Below are positions 15,830-22,279 of a DNA stretch of 27,242 bases, in pieces. The notes under the pieces are model-generated. The model had not been told where the DNA came from, made no database searches, and saw only the letters and a program-made list of their open reading frames with translations. Within the stretch, counting starts at the first letter, position 1, and every line of letters starts with the position of its first letter. The position numbers and the translations under genes are program-made. Source of the stretch: AG41 sp965653495 (GTDB taxonomy: Bacteria; Gemmatimonadota; Gemmatimonadetes; Gemmatimonadales; GWC2-71-9); assembly GCA_965653495.1 (NCBI GenBank), contig CBFHAJ010000031.1:1-27242 (forward strand), written 5' to 3'.

Positions 15830-16591
15830 TTACAACCCGGAAGGGTGATCCAGGAAGGTCCAGGGGAGGCCGAACTCGGTGCACAGTCGCTCGGCGAGCG
15901 CCTTCACGCCGAAGGTCTCCGTGGCATAGTGCCCCGCATAGAACACGTTCAGGCCCAGCTCCTCGGCGTCGAAGAACGTGTGGTGTGAGCCCTCCCCCGT
16001 CACGAAGGTATCCAACCCAGCGGCGGCGGCCTGGTCGATCATCGAGCCCGCTGCGCCGGTCACGATTCCCAGCCGCCGCACGCGCTCGGGCCCGAACGCC
16101 ATGAGACGCGGCACCGCGCCCACGAGCGCGGCAAGCTGCTGGCCGAGCGTGGCGCGGGCGAGGTCCAGCTCACCCCACACGCCGATGCGCACACCGTATT
16201 CTTCGCCGAACTCGCCCCGCACCTCGATTCCGAGCCGGCGCGCCAGCACCGCATTGTTGCCGATCTCGGGATGCACATCGAGCGGCAAGTGCGCGCTGTA
16301 GAGCGCGATGTTGCGCTGTATGAGCCCCGCGGTACGACGGTATGCGCGGCCCGTCAGCGGCTGTAGCCCATCCCAGAACAGGCCGTGATGGACGAGCAAC
16401 AGGTCGGCTCCGGATTGCGCGGCCATGTGGACGGTGGCCTCGCACAGGTCCACGGCCGCGGCCGTGCGGCTGACCGTGCCGGCATTGCCCACTTGCAGGC
16501 CGTTGCGCGCATTGGGCGCGTCCGGTACGTCGTTGATGCGCAGGTAGCGATCCGCGTAAGAGACAACGGCCGCTAGATCGACCGCACCCAT
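15830..16591 (-). CDS. Nif3-like dinuclear metal centre protein
   Basis: A 253-residue member of the Nif3/YbgI (DUF34) family, toroidal hexamers with two metal ions per subunit whose proposed roles include GTP cyclohydrolase-like and metal-homeostasis functions. Metal ligands are visible in DLLLVHHGLFW, in YSAHLPLDVHPEIGNN and in GEGSHHTFFDAEELGLNVFYAGHYATE. It is the short form, without the PII-like insert. It starts at ATG 16589-16591 after a 151-base gap from bactofilin and ends 10 bases from the convergent glycogen-binding gene, with no terminator visible between them. It may have its own promoter in the AT-richer gap. Confidence 0.92.
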   Translation of the reverse strand: MGAVDLAAVVSYADRYLRINDVPDAPNARNGLQVGNAGTVSRTAAAVDLCEATVHMAAQSGADLLLVHHGLFWDGLQPLTGRAYRRTAGLIQRNIALYSAHLPLDVHPEIGNNAVLARRLGIEVRGEFGEEYGVRIGVWGELDLARATLGQQLAALVGAVPRLMAFGPERVRRLGIVTGAAGSMIDQAAAAGLDTFVTGEGSHHTFFDAEELGLNVFYAGHYATETFGVKALAERLCTEFGLPWTFLDHPSGL

Positions 16592-16742
16592 CAGCCGAGG
16601 CAGTATGCAGACATTATCTCACCAGATTATCGACAGTGGCGACAAGGCAGCCCTAGGGAAAGCAAGTTAACTGGTTATGTGGTATGGTGTTATGAAATCC
16701 ACACGGGACACATGAAGCGTGTGGATATCGCGATCGCGACTT
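16592..16742. other. AT-richer intergenic region with hairpin and DnaA-box-like 9-mers
   Basis: This 151-base gap between bactofilin and Nif3 is close to half A+T, far above its surroundings. It contains a perfect 9-bp inverted repeat, ATCCACACG (16697-16705) and CGTGTGGAT (16718-16726), with a 12-base loop; on the minus strand it is followed by TTTCAT and might end the bactofilin transcript. TTATCGACA (16627-16635) and TGTGGATAT (16720-16728) each differ from the DnaA box by one base, and AAATCCACA (16695-16703) by two. The palindrome TCGCGATCGCGA lies at 16728-16739. A Nif3 promoter is expected here, but no convincing pair of elements was found. Confidence 0.5.
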
Positions 16743-17162
16743 TTAGAACGCGCGGGCTGCCGTGACCTTCTCAACCGTGGCCGCTTCTTCCTCGAGCGCC
16801 CCCTCCCCCATCCGCACGACGCCGTTGATCTCCCCGCCCTCCTGCACGAGCAGCCGTTTGGCGGCGACATCGCCATGGACGACGCTGGTGGACTGGATCT
16901 CGATGCGCTCGTCGGCCCGAATGCTGCCGCGCACTTCGCCGCCGATGATGGCCTCGCGCGAGATGACGTCGCCTTCCACCTCACCACCCTTCCCCACCAG
17001 CACTTGCCGGCCGGCGCGCACCGTGCCGACCACTGTGCCCTCGATCTTCACGACGCCGTCGGCGGTGATGTCGCCGACGACCCGCATGCCGGTACCGATG
17101 ATGGACAACCCGGGCTCGGCCTCGCTCCCGTTGCCCTGCCCCTTCTCGGTGAACATCGCCAT
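16743..17162 (-). CDS. Bactofilin
   Basis: A 139-residue polymer-forming cytoskeletal protein. The central beta-helix domain (about 15-115) shows the repeating hydrophobic ladder VVGDITADGVVKIEGTVVG, VLVGKGGEVEGDV, SREAIIGGEVRGSIRADE and VVHGDVAAKRLLVQEGGEI, flanked by short unstructured ends. Bactofilins form nucleotide-free filaments that position envelope or chromosome-segregation factors. AGGAGA seven bases before the ATG at 17160-17162 fixes the start, and only one base separates it from the M23 stop. Bactofilin beside an M23 peptidase is a recurrent pairing for shaping peptidoglycan; here it also follows parA and parB, suggesting a link to segregation. Confidence 0.96.
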   Translation of the reverse strand: MAMFTEKGQGNGSEAEPGLSIIGTGMRVVGDITADGVVKIEGTVVGTVRAGRQVLVGKGGEVEGDVISREAIIGGEVRGSIRADERIEIQSTSVVHGDVAAKRLLVQEGGEINGVVRMGEGALEEEAATVEKVTAARAF

Positions 17163-17163
17163 G

Positions 17164-17958
17164 TCAGTTCTCCTGTTTCACGACCGTGAGGGGATCGAGT
17201 GACTTCCCCTCGCGACGGATTTCGAAATGAAGGTGCGGAGCAGTGGATCGCCCCGAGTTGCCGGACAGCGCGATCACCTGCCCGGCTTGCGTCGAGTCGC
17301 CTTCGCGCACCAGGATCCGCGAGGCGTGCCCGTACATCGTTTCATACCCGCCCGAATGGCGCAAGAGGACGAACTGTCCATAGGCGGGGTCGGTGCCCGC
17401 CGCCTCCACGACGCCGCCGCCCGCGGCTCGCACCGGCGTCCCGGGAGGGACAGCGATGTCGATCCCGGGGTGTGACTCGTCGGAATCCCCGGCGCGGACC
17501 TGACCGCGCGTGACGAAGCCGGGGATATTGAGCGGCCAGTGCGTGGGCTCCGATGCCCCGAGCTCGTATCGCAGGGGGGAGGAAGGTGCGCGCGCCATGA
17601 CGGCAGTGGCCCGCATCAAGTCCCCGCTCGCGACCCGCTGCTCCGCCGGCGCTCTCACGCCCAACATGGACCGCAGCTCCTGGTAGTTGGTCTCCGCGCG
17701 GTTCAGCGCGGCGGCGAGCTGCTGCACCCGGCCGTTTTCCTCTTCGAGCCGGGCGACCTCGCGCTCCAGTCGGGGCACGCGCGCCGCCGCCCGACCGATC
17801 GGGCCCGCGAAGGCGAAGAACAGCACGACCAGCAGCCCGACCACGAGCGCGCTCCACTTCCCCGCCTCGAAAGCCCACACCGGGACGCGATACTGCCGCG
17901 AGGCGAGCTCCCCGTCGGTGTGGAGCACGATGGTGACCCGCCGATTCTTGTGCTTCAT
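17164..17958 (-). CDS. Membrane-anchored M23 (LytM-type) peptidoglycan endopeptidase
   Basis: A 264-residue protein: short cytoplasmic start, membrane helix at about 34-55, coiled coil at about 62-97 (LEREVARLEEENGRVQQLAA), and a C-terminal M23 domain. All zinc ligands appear present: H163 and D167 in HPGIDIAVPPGTPV, H211 in MYGHASR, and H242/H244 in APHLHFEIR. It should therefore be an active endopeptidase, unlike degenerate LytM regulators. Its ATG overlaps the parB stop as ATGA (17955-17958), and bactofilin follows after one base. The enzyme probably cuts cell-wall crosslinks under bactofilin control. Confidence 0.95.
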   Translation of the reverse strand: MKHKNRRVTIVLHTDGELASRQYRVPVWAFEAGKWSALVVGLLVVLFFAFAGPIGRAAARVPRLEREVARLEEENGRVQQLAAALNRAETNYQELRSMLGVRAPAEQRVASGDLMRATAVMARAPSSPLRYELGASEPTHWPLNIPGFVTRGQVRAGDSDESHPGIDIAVPPGTPVRAAGGGVVEAAGTDPAYGQFVLLRHSGGYETMYGHASRILVREGDSTQAGQVIALSGNSGRSTAPHLHFEIRREGKSLDPLTVVKQEN

Positions 17959-18845
17959 CCTTTGAACGGCGCTCCGAGGATCAGCTCGAGCAGCCGGGCG
18001 AGGTCATCGTTGGAGTAGAAGTTGACGTGCAGCTGGCCCTTGCCCTTGGCCCGCAGCGTGACGCGCACGTCGGTGCCGAGCCGGCGCCGCAGCGCGTCCT
18101 CGATGCGCCGCACCTCCGGTGCCTGCCCTTGCCCGCGCTTCAACCGCGGACGGCGCACGGGCGCCCGACCGCCCCGCACCCGGTCCTCCACGTCGCGCAC
18201 CGAGAGTCCCGCGTCCACGGCTTCCTTCGCGAGCGAGGTGACCAGGCGGGTATCGTCGAGTGCCAGCAGGGCGCGGGCGTGCCCTACCGAGAGCCCGCCG
18301 TCGTGGAGCAACGTGAGCACGGCCGCCGGGAGCTTGAGCAGCCGGAGCGCGTTGGCGACGGTGGAGCGATCGCGTCCCACCGCGTCGGCGACGTCCTGCT
18401 GGGTCAGACTGAATTCGGCGATGAGCCGCTCGTAGCCGCGCGCTTCGTCCACGGGCGAGAGGTCGTCGCGCTGCAGGTTCTCAACGAGGGCCAGCGTCAG
18501 GACCGTGCGGTCGTCCACCTCGCGCTTTACGGCGGGGATTTTCTCCCAGCCGAGCGCCTGGCAAGCGCGCAGCCGTCGCTCCCCCGCGATCAGCTCGTAG
18601 CTGCCGTTGCCGGGCGCCTGCCGCACCACCACCGGTTGCAGCAATCCGGCCTTGCGGATCGACGCCGTGAGCTCCTCGAGTGCGGCCGGGTCGAGGTCGC
18701 GGCGGGGTTGATACGGGTTGGGCCGGATGTCGGCGATGGCCAGCTCGACGAGGCTGCCCTCGCGCTCCGCTTCTTCGCGGGTCGGACCGAGCAGCGCTTC
18801 GAGGCCTCGTCCGAGGCGACGCCGACTGGCAACGGTTTCCGTCAT
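17955..18845 (-). CDS. parB: Chromosome partitioning protein ParB
   Basis: A 296-residue ParB/Spo0J CTPase clamp. In order: an N-terminal ParA-interaction region (RRRLGRGLEALLG), the CTP-binding domain with IRPNPYQPRRD and the GERRLRA box, ENLQRDDLSPVDEARGYERL, the helix-turn-helix LTQQDVADAVGRDRSTVANA that reads parS, a basic linker (about 225-245), and the C-terminal dimerisation domain (GQLHVNFYSNDDLARLLELI). It loads at parS and spreads to seed the segregation complex. Its start overlaps the parA stop and its stop overlaps the M23 start, both as ATGA. Two matching parS sites lie just upstream of parA. Confidence 0.98.
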   Translation of the reverse strand: MTETVASRRRLGRGLEALLGPTREEAEREGSLVELAIADIRPNPYQPRRDLDPAALEELTASIRKAGLLQPVVVRQAPGNGSYELIAGERRLRACQALGWEKIPAVKREVDDRTVLTLALVENLQRDDLSPVDEARGYERLIAEFSLTQQDVADAVGRDRSTVANALRLLKLPAAVLTLLHDGGLSVGHARALLALDDTRLVTSLAKEAVDAGLSVRDVEDRVRGGRAPVRRPRLKRGQGQAPEVRRIEDALRRRLGTDVRVTLRAKGKGQLHVNFYSNDDLARLLELILGAPFKG

Positions 18846-19687
18846 GCGGGCACCTCCGGCAGCGGCTCAGCGGCTGGGGGAGCAGGGGGGGAGACGGACG
18901 CGACGGCGGCGCTGCCGTCGCGCTCGACGCGACGGATCAGCTCCTGCGCCACCGCCAGGTAGCTCTTGGCACCCACCGACTGCACGTCATACAAGAGGAT
19001 AGGCTTCCCGAAGCTCGGCGCCTCGGCGAGCCGCACGTTGCGCGGGATGGTCATCGCGAACATCTGCGTGGCGAAGTATTCCTTCGCTTCGTCCGCGACC
19101 TGCTTGCACAGGTTGAGACGGGCGTCGTACATGGTCAGGAGCACGCCGTCGATGGCCAGCGCCGCATTGAAGTTGCGCTGCACCAGCTTCACGGTGTTGA
19201 GCAGCTGAGACAGACCCTCCAGCGCGTAGTACTCGCACTGAATCGGAATCAGCACACTGTCGGCGGCGGTGAGCATGTTGAGCGTCAACAGGCCGAGGGA
19301 TGGTGGGCAGTCGATGATGACATACTGGTACTGCTCGCGCGTATCGCGCAGCGCCCGCCGCATCATCGTCTCACGCCCGGATTTGTTCACGAGCTCGAGC
19401 TCGGCGCCGACCAGGTCCTGCGTAGCCGGCACCACGTCGAGATACGGGAAGTGCACGTGGGTGAAGCGCGCTTCAGTGAGCGACCGGCCGTCGAGCAACA
19501 CGTCGTACAGCGAGTGGTTAATGCGGTCCCGCTCGAGCCCGACGCCGCTCGTCGAGTTCGCCTGCGGGTCGGCATCGATGAGCAGGGTCTTGCGTTCAGC
19601 GGCCGCCAGGGAGGCAGCGAGATTCACAGCGGTCGTCGTCTTTCCGACGCCGCCCTTTTGGTTGGCGATGGCAACGACCCGAGACAT
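18842..19687 (-). CDS. parA: Chromosome partitioning ATPase ParA
   Basis: A 281-residue ParA/Soj ATPase that moves ParB-parS complexes over the nucleoid. The deviant Walker A motif is QKGGVGKTTTAVNLA (9-23), followed by LLIDADPQANSTSGVG, the Walker B-like IIDCPPSLGLLTLNML, and ALEGLSQLLNTVKLVQRNFN. It has no N-terminal helix-turn-helix, so it is the short chromosomal type. The C-terminal 20 residues are a proline- and alanine-rich tail. The ATG at 19685-19687 is preceded by a 138-base gap holding a promoter candidate and two parS sites. Confidence 0.98.
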   Translation of the reverse strand: MSRVVAIANQKGGVGKTTTAVNLAASLAAAERKTLLIDADPQANSTSGVGLERDRINHSLYDVLLDGRSLTEARFTHVHFPYLDVVPATQDLVGAELELVNKSGRETMMRRALRDTREQYQYVIIDCPPSLGLLTLNMLTAADSVLIPIQCEYYALEGLSQLLNTVKLVQRNFNAALAIDGVLLTMYDARLNLCKQVADEAKEYFATQMFAMTIPRNVRLAEAPSFGKPILLYDVQSVGAKSYLAVAQELIRRVERDGSAAVASVSPPAPPAAEPLPEVPA

Positions 19688-19743
19688 CTCTATAATTCGT
19701 TGTTGGTAAATGAGTTACAGCGCTGAGTCGCAATCATGGCCCC

Positions 19744-19772
19744 AATATAGGGATCGGGACCGGCGGCGTAAA
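19744..19772 (-). promoter_or_regulatory. Candidate sigma-70-type promoter for parA
   Basis: On the minus strand TTTACG (19767-19772) and TATATT (19744-19749) stand 17 bases apart, matching housekeeping -35 and -10 elements at four and five of six positions. Transcription would begin near 19737, giving a leader of about 50 bases. The -35 is five bases from the nearer parS site, so ParB spreading could repress the promoter. Confidence 0.5.
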
Positions 19773-19777
19773 GGTCG

Positions 19778-19793
19778 GGTTTCACGTGAAACC
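19778..19793. promoter_or_regulatory. parS site 1
   Basis: GGTTTCACGTGAAACC is a perfect 16-base palindrome and carries the invariant 14-base core GTTTCACGTGAAAC of the bacterial chromosomal parS consensus. It lies between parA and mnmG, just upstream of the candidate parA promoter. Confidence 0.93.
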
Positions 19794-19800
19794 AGTGGAA

Positions 19801-19816
19801 CGTTTCACGTGAAACA
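19801..19816. promoter_or_regulatory. parS site 2
   Basis: CGTTTCACGTGAAACA contains the same 14-base core (19802-19815) and ends 10 bases before the mnmG stop codon. Its centre is 23 bases from that of site 1, slightly over two helical turns, so two ParB dimers would sit on nearly the same face. Confidence 0.93.
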
Positions 19817-19825
19817 CGGCCGGGC

Positions 19826-21694
19826 TTACGCGACCCGCCGCCTCCAGCGCGCGGTTTCGACGACCAGATTGTGCAGATCGCTTGGCGACACGCCCGGAAC
19901 GCGCGCCGCTTGTGCGAGTGACGCGGGGCGAATGCGATCGAGCTTCTGGCGCGCTTCAGTCGCGAGGCTCTTCAACTCGAGGTAGGGAAGGTCCGCGGGC
20001 AAGACGAACGACGCCAGCTCGGCGAGCCGCTCCGCCGCCGCGCGCTCGCGCGCCAGGTAGCCGTCGTACTTGAGCTCGATCTCTGCGCTGGCCAGCGCTT
20101 CACCGTCCGCCGGAACCGCCACGCCTGCGGCCGCGAGCAATGCGCCGAGCGGCACGCCCGGCCTCCGCACCAGGCTCGCGACCCGCTCGGGCTCGCTGAG
20201 CTGCGCCCCTGACTGCGCGAGCACGCTTGCCGCGGCGGCCGGAGTGATCGTCGTGCTGCGCGCCACGTCGAGCAGCTGCGCCTCCGCCTCCCGCCGCCGC
20301 TCCGCCGTGCGCAGCTCGCCCGCGGTGAGCAGCCCCAGTCGCTCCGCCAGCGGTGCCAGCCGTCGCAATGCATTGTCCTGCCGCAACAGCAAGCGAAACT
20401 CCGAGCGTGACGTGAACAGGCGGTACGGCTCGTCCACTCCCCGGGTCACGAGGTCGTCGACCAGGACACCGATGTACGCATCGTCGCGTCCCAGGATCAC
20501 CGGCTCTTGCTCTCGGATGCGACGCACCGCGTTGATCCCGGCGACCACGCCCTGGCCCGCGGCTTCCTCGTACCCGGTGGTGCCGTTGATCTGACCCGCG
20601 AAGAACAGGTGCTCGATCGCCTTCGTCTCGAGCCACGGGGTCAGCTGCGTGGGCGGATAATAGTCGTATTCGATCGCGTACCCGGGGCGGGTCATGACGG
20701 CTCGCTCGAGGCCGGGCACGGCCCGCAGGAACTCGAGCTGCACAGCCACCGGCAGCGAGGTGGACAGGCCATTCACATACAGCTCGTGAGTATCGAGACC
20801 CTCCGGCTCCAGGAACACCTGGTGGCGCGGTGCGTCGGGGAACTTCACGATCTTGTCTTCGACCGAAGGGCAATAGCGCGGCCCGCGGCCGCTGATCGCG
20901 CCCCCGTACAGCGCCGACTCGTGCAGGTGCGCGCGGATGATCGCTTTCACTTCCTCGCCCGCCCACGTGATCCAGCACGGCACCTGGCGCGACCGCTCCG
21001 CTCGCTCATAAAAGGAGAACCGGTAGTCGCTCCCGTCGCCGTCCTGGCGCTCGACGCGCGACCAGTCTACGGAGCGACCGTCCACGCGCGGCGGCGTACC
21101 TGTCTTAAAGCGCGCTACTGTAAGTCCAATATCCTCAATATGTTGTGCGACCTGTACGGCGGGCTGATCGCCCGCGCGGCCAGCCGGAATTTGCGTGTCG
21201 GTACCCAAGTGGATGCGGCCGCGTAGGAACGTGCCGGCCGTGAGGACCACCGCGCGCGCACGGTAGCTCCGCCCATCACCGGTCTCCACGCCCATCACGC
21301 GCGTCCCCTCGACCAGCAGCCGGGTCACCATCCCCTGCGACAACACAATCCCAGGAAAACTCTCCAACAGCGCGCGCGCCGCGCGGCGGTACAACGCGCG
21401 GTCGAACTGTGCGCGCGGCGCCCACACGGCGGGTCCCTTGGAGCGGTTGAGCATGCGGAACTGAATGGTGGCGCGATCGGTGGCCCGTCCCATGATGCCG
21501 CCGGGCGCGTCGATCTCGCGTGCTACGGTGCCTGTCGCAATGCCGCCGATGGCGGGGTTGCAGGACAGCTGGCCGATGGTGTCGAGGTTGGAGGTGAGGA
21601 GCAGGGTGCAGGCGCCGAGCCGAGCCGACATCACCGCGGCTTCGGAGCCGGCGTGGCCGGCGCCGACGACGATTACGTCATAGTCGACAGACAT
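19826..21694 (-). CDS. mnmG: tRNA uridine-5-carboxymethylaminomethyl modification enzyme MnmG (GidA)
   Basis: A 622-residue FAD enzyme that, with MnmE, installs the cmnm5 group on wobble U34 of tRNAs. Motifs: the FAD-binding VVGAGHAGSEAAVMSARLG, CNPAIGGIATGTVAREIDA, RMLNRSKGPAVWAPRAQFD, FKTGTPPR, YCPSVEDKIVKFPD, GYAIEYDYYPPTQL and GTTGYEEAAGQG, with SRSEFRLLLRQDNA and a helical C-terminal tRNA/MnmE-binding domain. The length is typical. No ribosome site is visible before the ATG at 21692-21694. The common downstream partner rsmG is absent; instead two parS sites and parA follow. Confidence 0.98.
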   Translation of the reverse strand: MSVDYDVIVVGAGHAGSEAAVMSARLGACTLLLTSNLDTIGQLSCNPAIGGIATGTVAREIDAPGGIMGRATDRATIQFRMLNRSKGPAVWAPRAQFDRALYRRAARALLESFPGIVLSQGMVTRLLVEGTRVMGVETGDGRSYRARAVVLTAGTFLRGRIHLGTDTQIPAGRAGDQPAVQVAQHIEDIGLTVARFKTGTPPRVDGRSVDWSRVERQDGDGSDYRFSFYERAERSRQVPCWITWAGEEVKAIIRAHLHESALYGGAISGRGPRYCPSVEDKIVKFPDAPRHQVFLEPEGLDTHELYVNGLSTSLPVAVQLEFLRAVPGLERAVMTRPGYAIEYDYYPPTQLTPWLETKAIEHLFFAGQINGTTGYEEAAGQGVVAGINAVRRIREQEPVILGRDDAYIGVLVDDLVTRGVDEPYRLFTSRSEFRLLLRQDNALRRLAPLAERLGLLTAGELRTAERRREAEAQLLDVARSTTITPAAAASVLAQSGAQLSEPERVASLVRRPGVPLGALLAAAGVAVPADGEALASAEIELKYDGYLARERAAAERLAELASFVLPADLPYLELKSLATEARQKLDRIRPASLAQAARVPGVSPSDLHNLVVETARWRRRVA

Positions 21695-21714
21695 GGGCGA
21701 AAAGGTACTAGGAT

Positions 21715-21736
21715 AGACGGATAGACGGGTAGACGC
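21715..21736. repeat. Left arm of 22-base inverted repeat around the S23-type gene
   Basis: On the minus strand this arm begins GCGTCTACCCGTCTA and continues with CCGTCT after one differing base. It pairs with 22223-22244 at 21 of 22 positions. It is built of an 8-base unit, GTCTACCC/GTCTATCC, and lies 18 bases beyond the stop of the enclosed gene, just upstream of mnmG. Confidence 0.8.
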
Positions 21737-21755
21737 CCAGCGGACGCTAGGCGTC
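21732..21755 (-). terminator. Hairpin overlapping the stop of the S23-type gene
   Basis: GACGCC (21732-21737) pairs with GGCGTC (21750-21755), and inside it AGC pairs with GCT around GGAC, with a single C/A mismatch between the two stems. It covers the 3' end of the small gene and touches the left repeat arm. There is no T-run, so termination strength is doubtful. Confidence 0.35.
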
Positions 21756-22131
21756 AGGAGCGAGGTTGCTTCGCGGCACTCTCCCCAATTTTCCGCAACA
21801 GTCCGTAGAGCGTCTTGCTCGTTTCCGTGGCGAGCGCTTCGAGTCTACCAACTTCGGCCGGGCGTATGTACCCCAGGGAACGCGCAATGCCGAGTATCGT
21901 TTCGACTTCGGCCAGCGATCCTCGCGCCGTGTCGAGGTGCCGGCGGTACTCTCGGCTCCCTCGCTTGGCACTACCCTCGGCAATGTTCAGAGGGACGCTA
22001 TACGCCGCCCGACGCAACTGATCGCCGAGCGCCTGCTGTTCGATCTCCGGAAAAGCTCGCGAGGCAATCACGCATAGCACGGCCAGCCGTTCGGCGTGCT
22101 CCCATGCCTTAAGGTTGCGATAGGGAGGCAT
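21754..22131 (-). CDS. Four-helix-bundle protein of the S23/IVP (23S rRNA intervening sequence) family
   Basis: A 125-residue all-helical protein. The start PPYRNLKAWEHAERLAVLC, the block LGDQLRRAAYSVPLNIAEGS followed by AKRGSREYRRHLDTARGSLAE, and VETILGIARSLGYI are the hallmarks of the TIGR02436/S23 family, first seen inside 23S rRNA intervening sequences and related to the accessory protein of diversity-generating retroelements. The ATG at 22129-22131 gives the canonical N-terminus; a start at 22164 would add 11 residues. The gene sits alone between mnmG and an ABC permease, flanked by 22-base inverted repeats, which suggests a small transposable or recombining unit. Its function is unknown; a nucleic-acid-binding pentamer is likely from relatives. 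Confidence 0.9.
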   Translation of the reverse strand: MPPYRNLKAWEHAERLAVLCVIASRAFPEIEQQALGDQLRRAAYSVPLNIAEGSAKRGSREYRRHLDTARGSLAEVETILGIARSLGYIRPAEVGRLEALATETSKTLYGLLRKIGESAAKQPRS

Positions 22132-22222
22132 GATGGGAGGGTAATCACGGCGCCGATGGGGCACATAACCATTCCGTTGCGGCTCGGGTCGTTCCTACGC
22201 CCTACCCGCTAGAATCCGCTAT

Positions 22223-22244
22223 GCGTCTACCCGTCTACCCGTCT
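22223..22244. repeat. Right arm of 22-base inverted repeat around the S23-type gene
   Basis: On the plus strand GCGTCTACCCGTCTACCCGT followed by CT matches the reverse complement of 21715-21736 with one mismatch. The two arms enclose 486 bases holding the S23-type gene and about 90 bases of its upstream region, in which no promoter was recognised. Confidence 0.8.
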
Positions 22245-22279
22245 GACTGAGACCCGTCTCGCCGTCTACCCGTCTCAGT
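22225..22279. repeat. Array of an 8-base GTCTACCC unit, with hairpin after the ABC permease gene
   Basis: GTCTACCC occurs at 22225, 22233 and 22264, with variants at 22241 (GTCTGACT), 22256 (GTCTCGCC) and 22272 (GTCTCAGT); spacing is 8 bases except one interruption. Within it ACTGAGAC (22246-22253) and GTCTCAGT (22272-22279) form a perfect 8-bp stem around 18 bases, ending directly at the permease stop codon (22280-22282). On the minus strand this is the first structure after the permease gene and may act as a weak terminator or 3' stabiliser. Confidence 0.6.

Noticed and set aside
16728..16739. 12-base palindrome TCGCGATCGCGA right after bactofilin
   Set aside because: A spacer-free palindrome of CG/AT steps has no hairpin loop and no T-run, so I do not call it a terminator. 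It may be chance or a restriction-like site.
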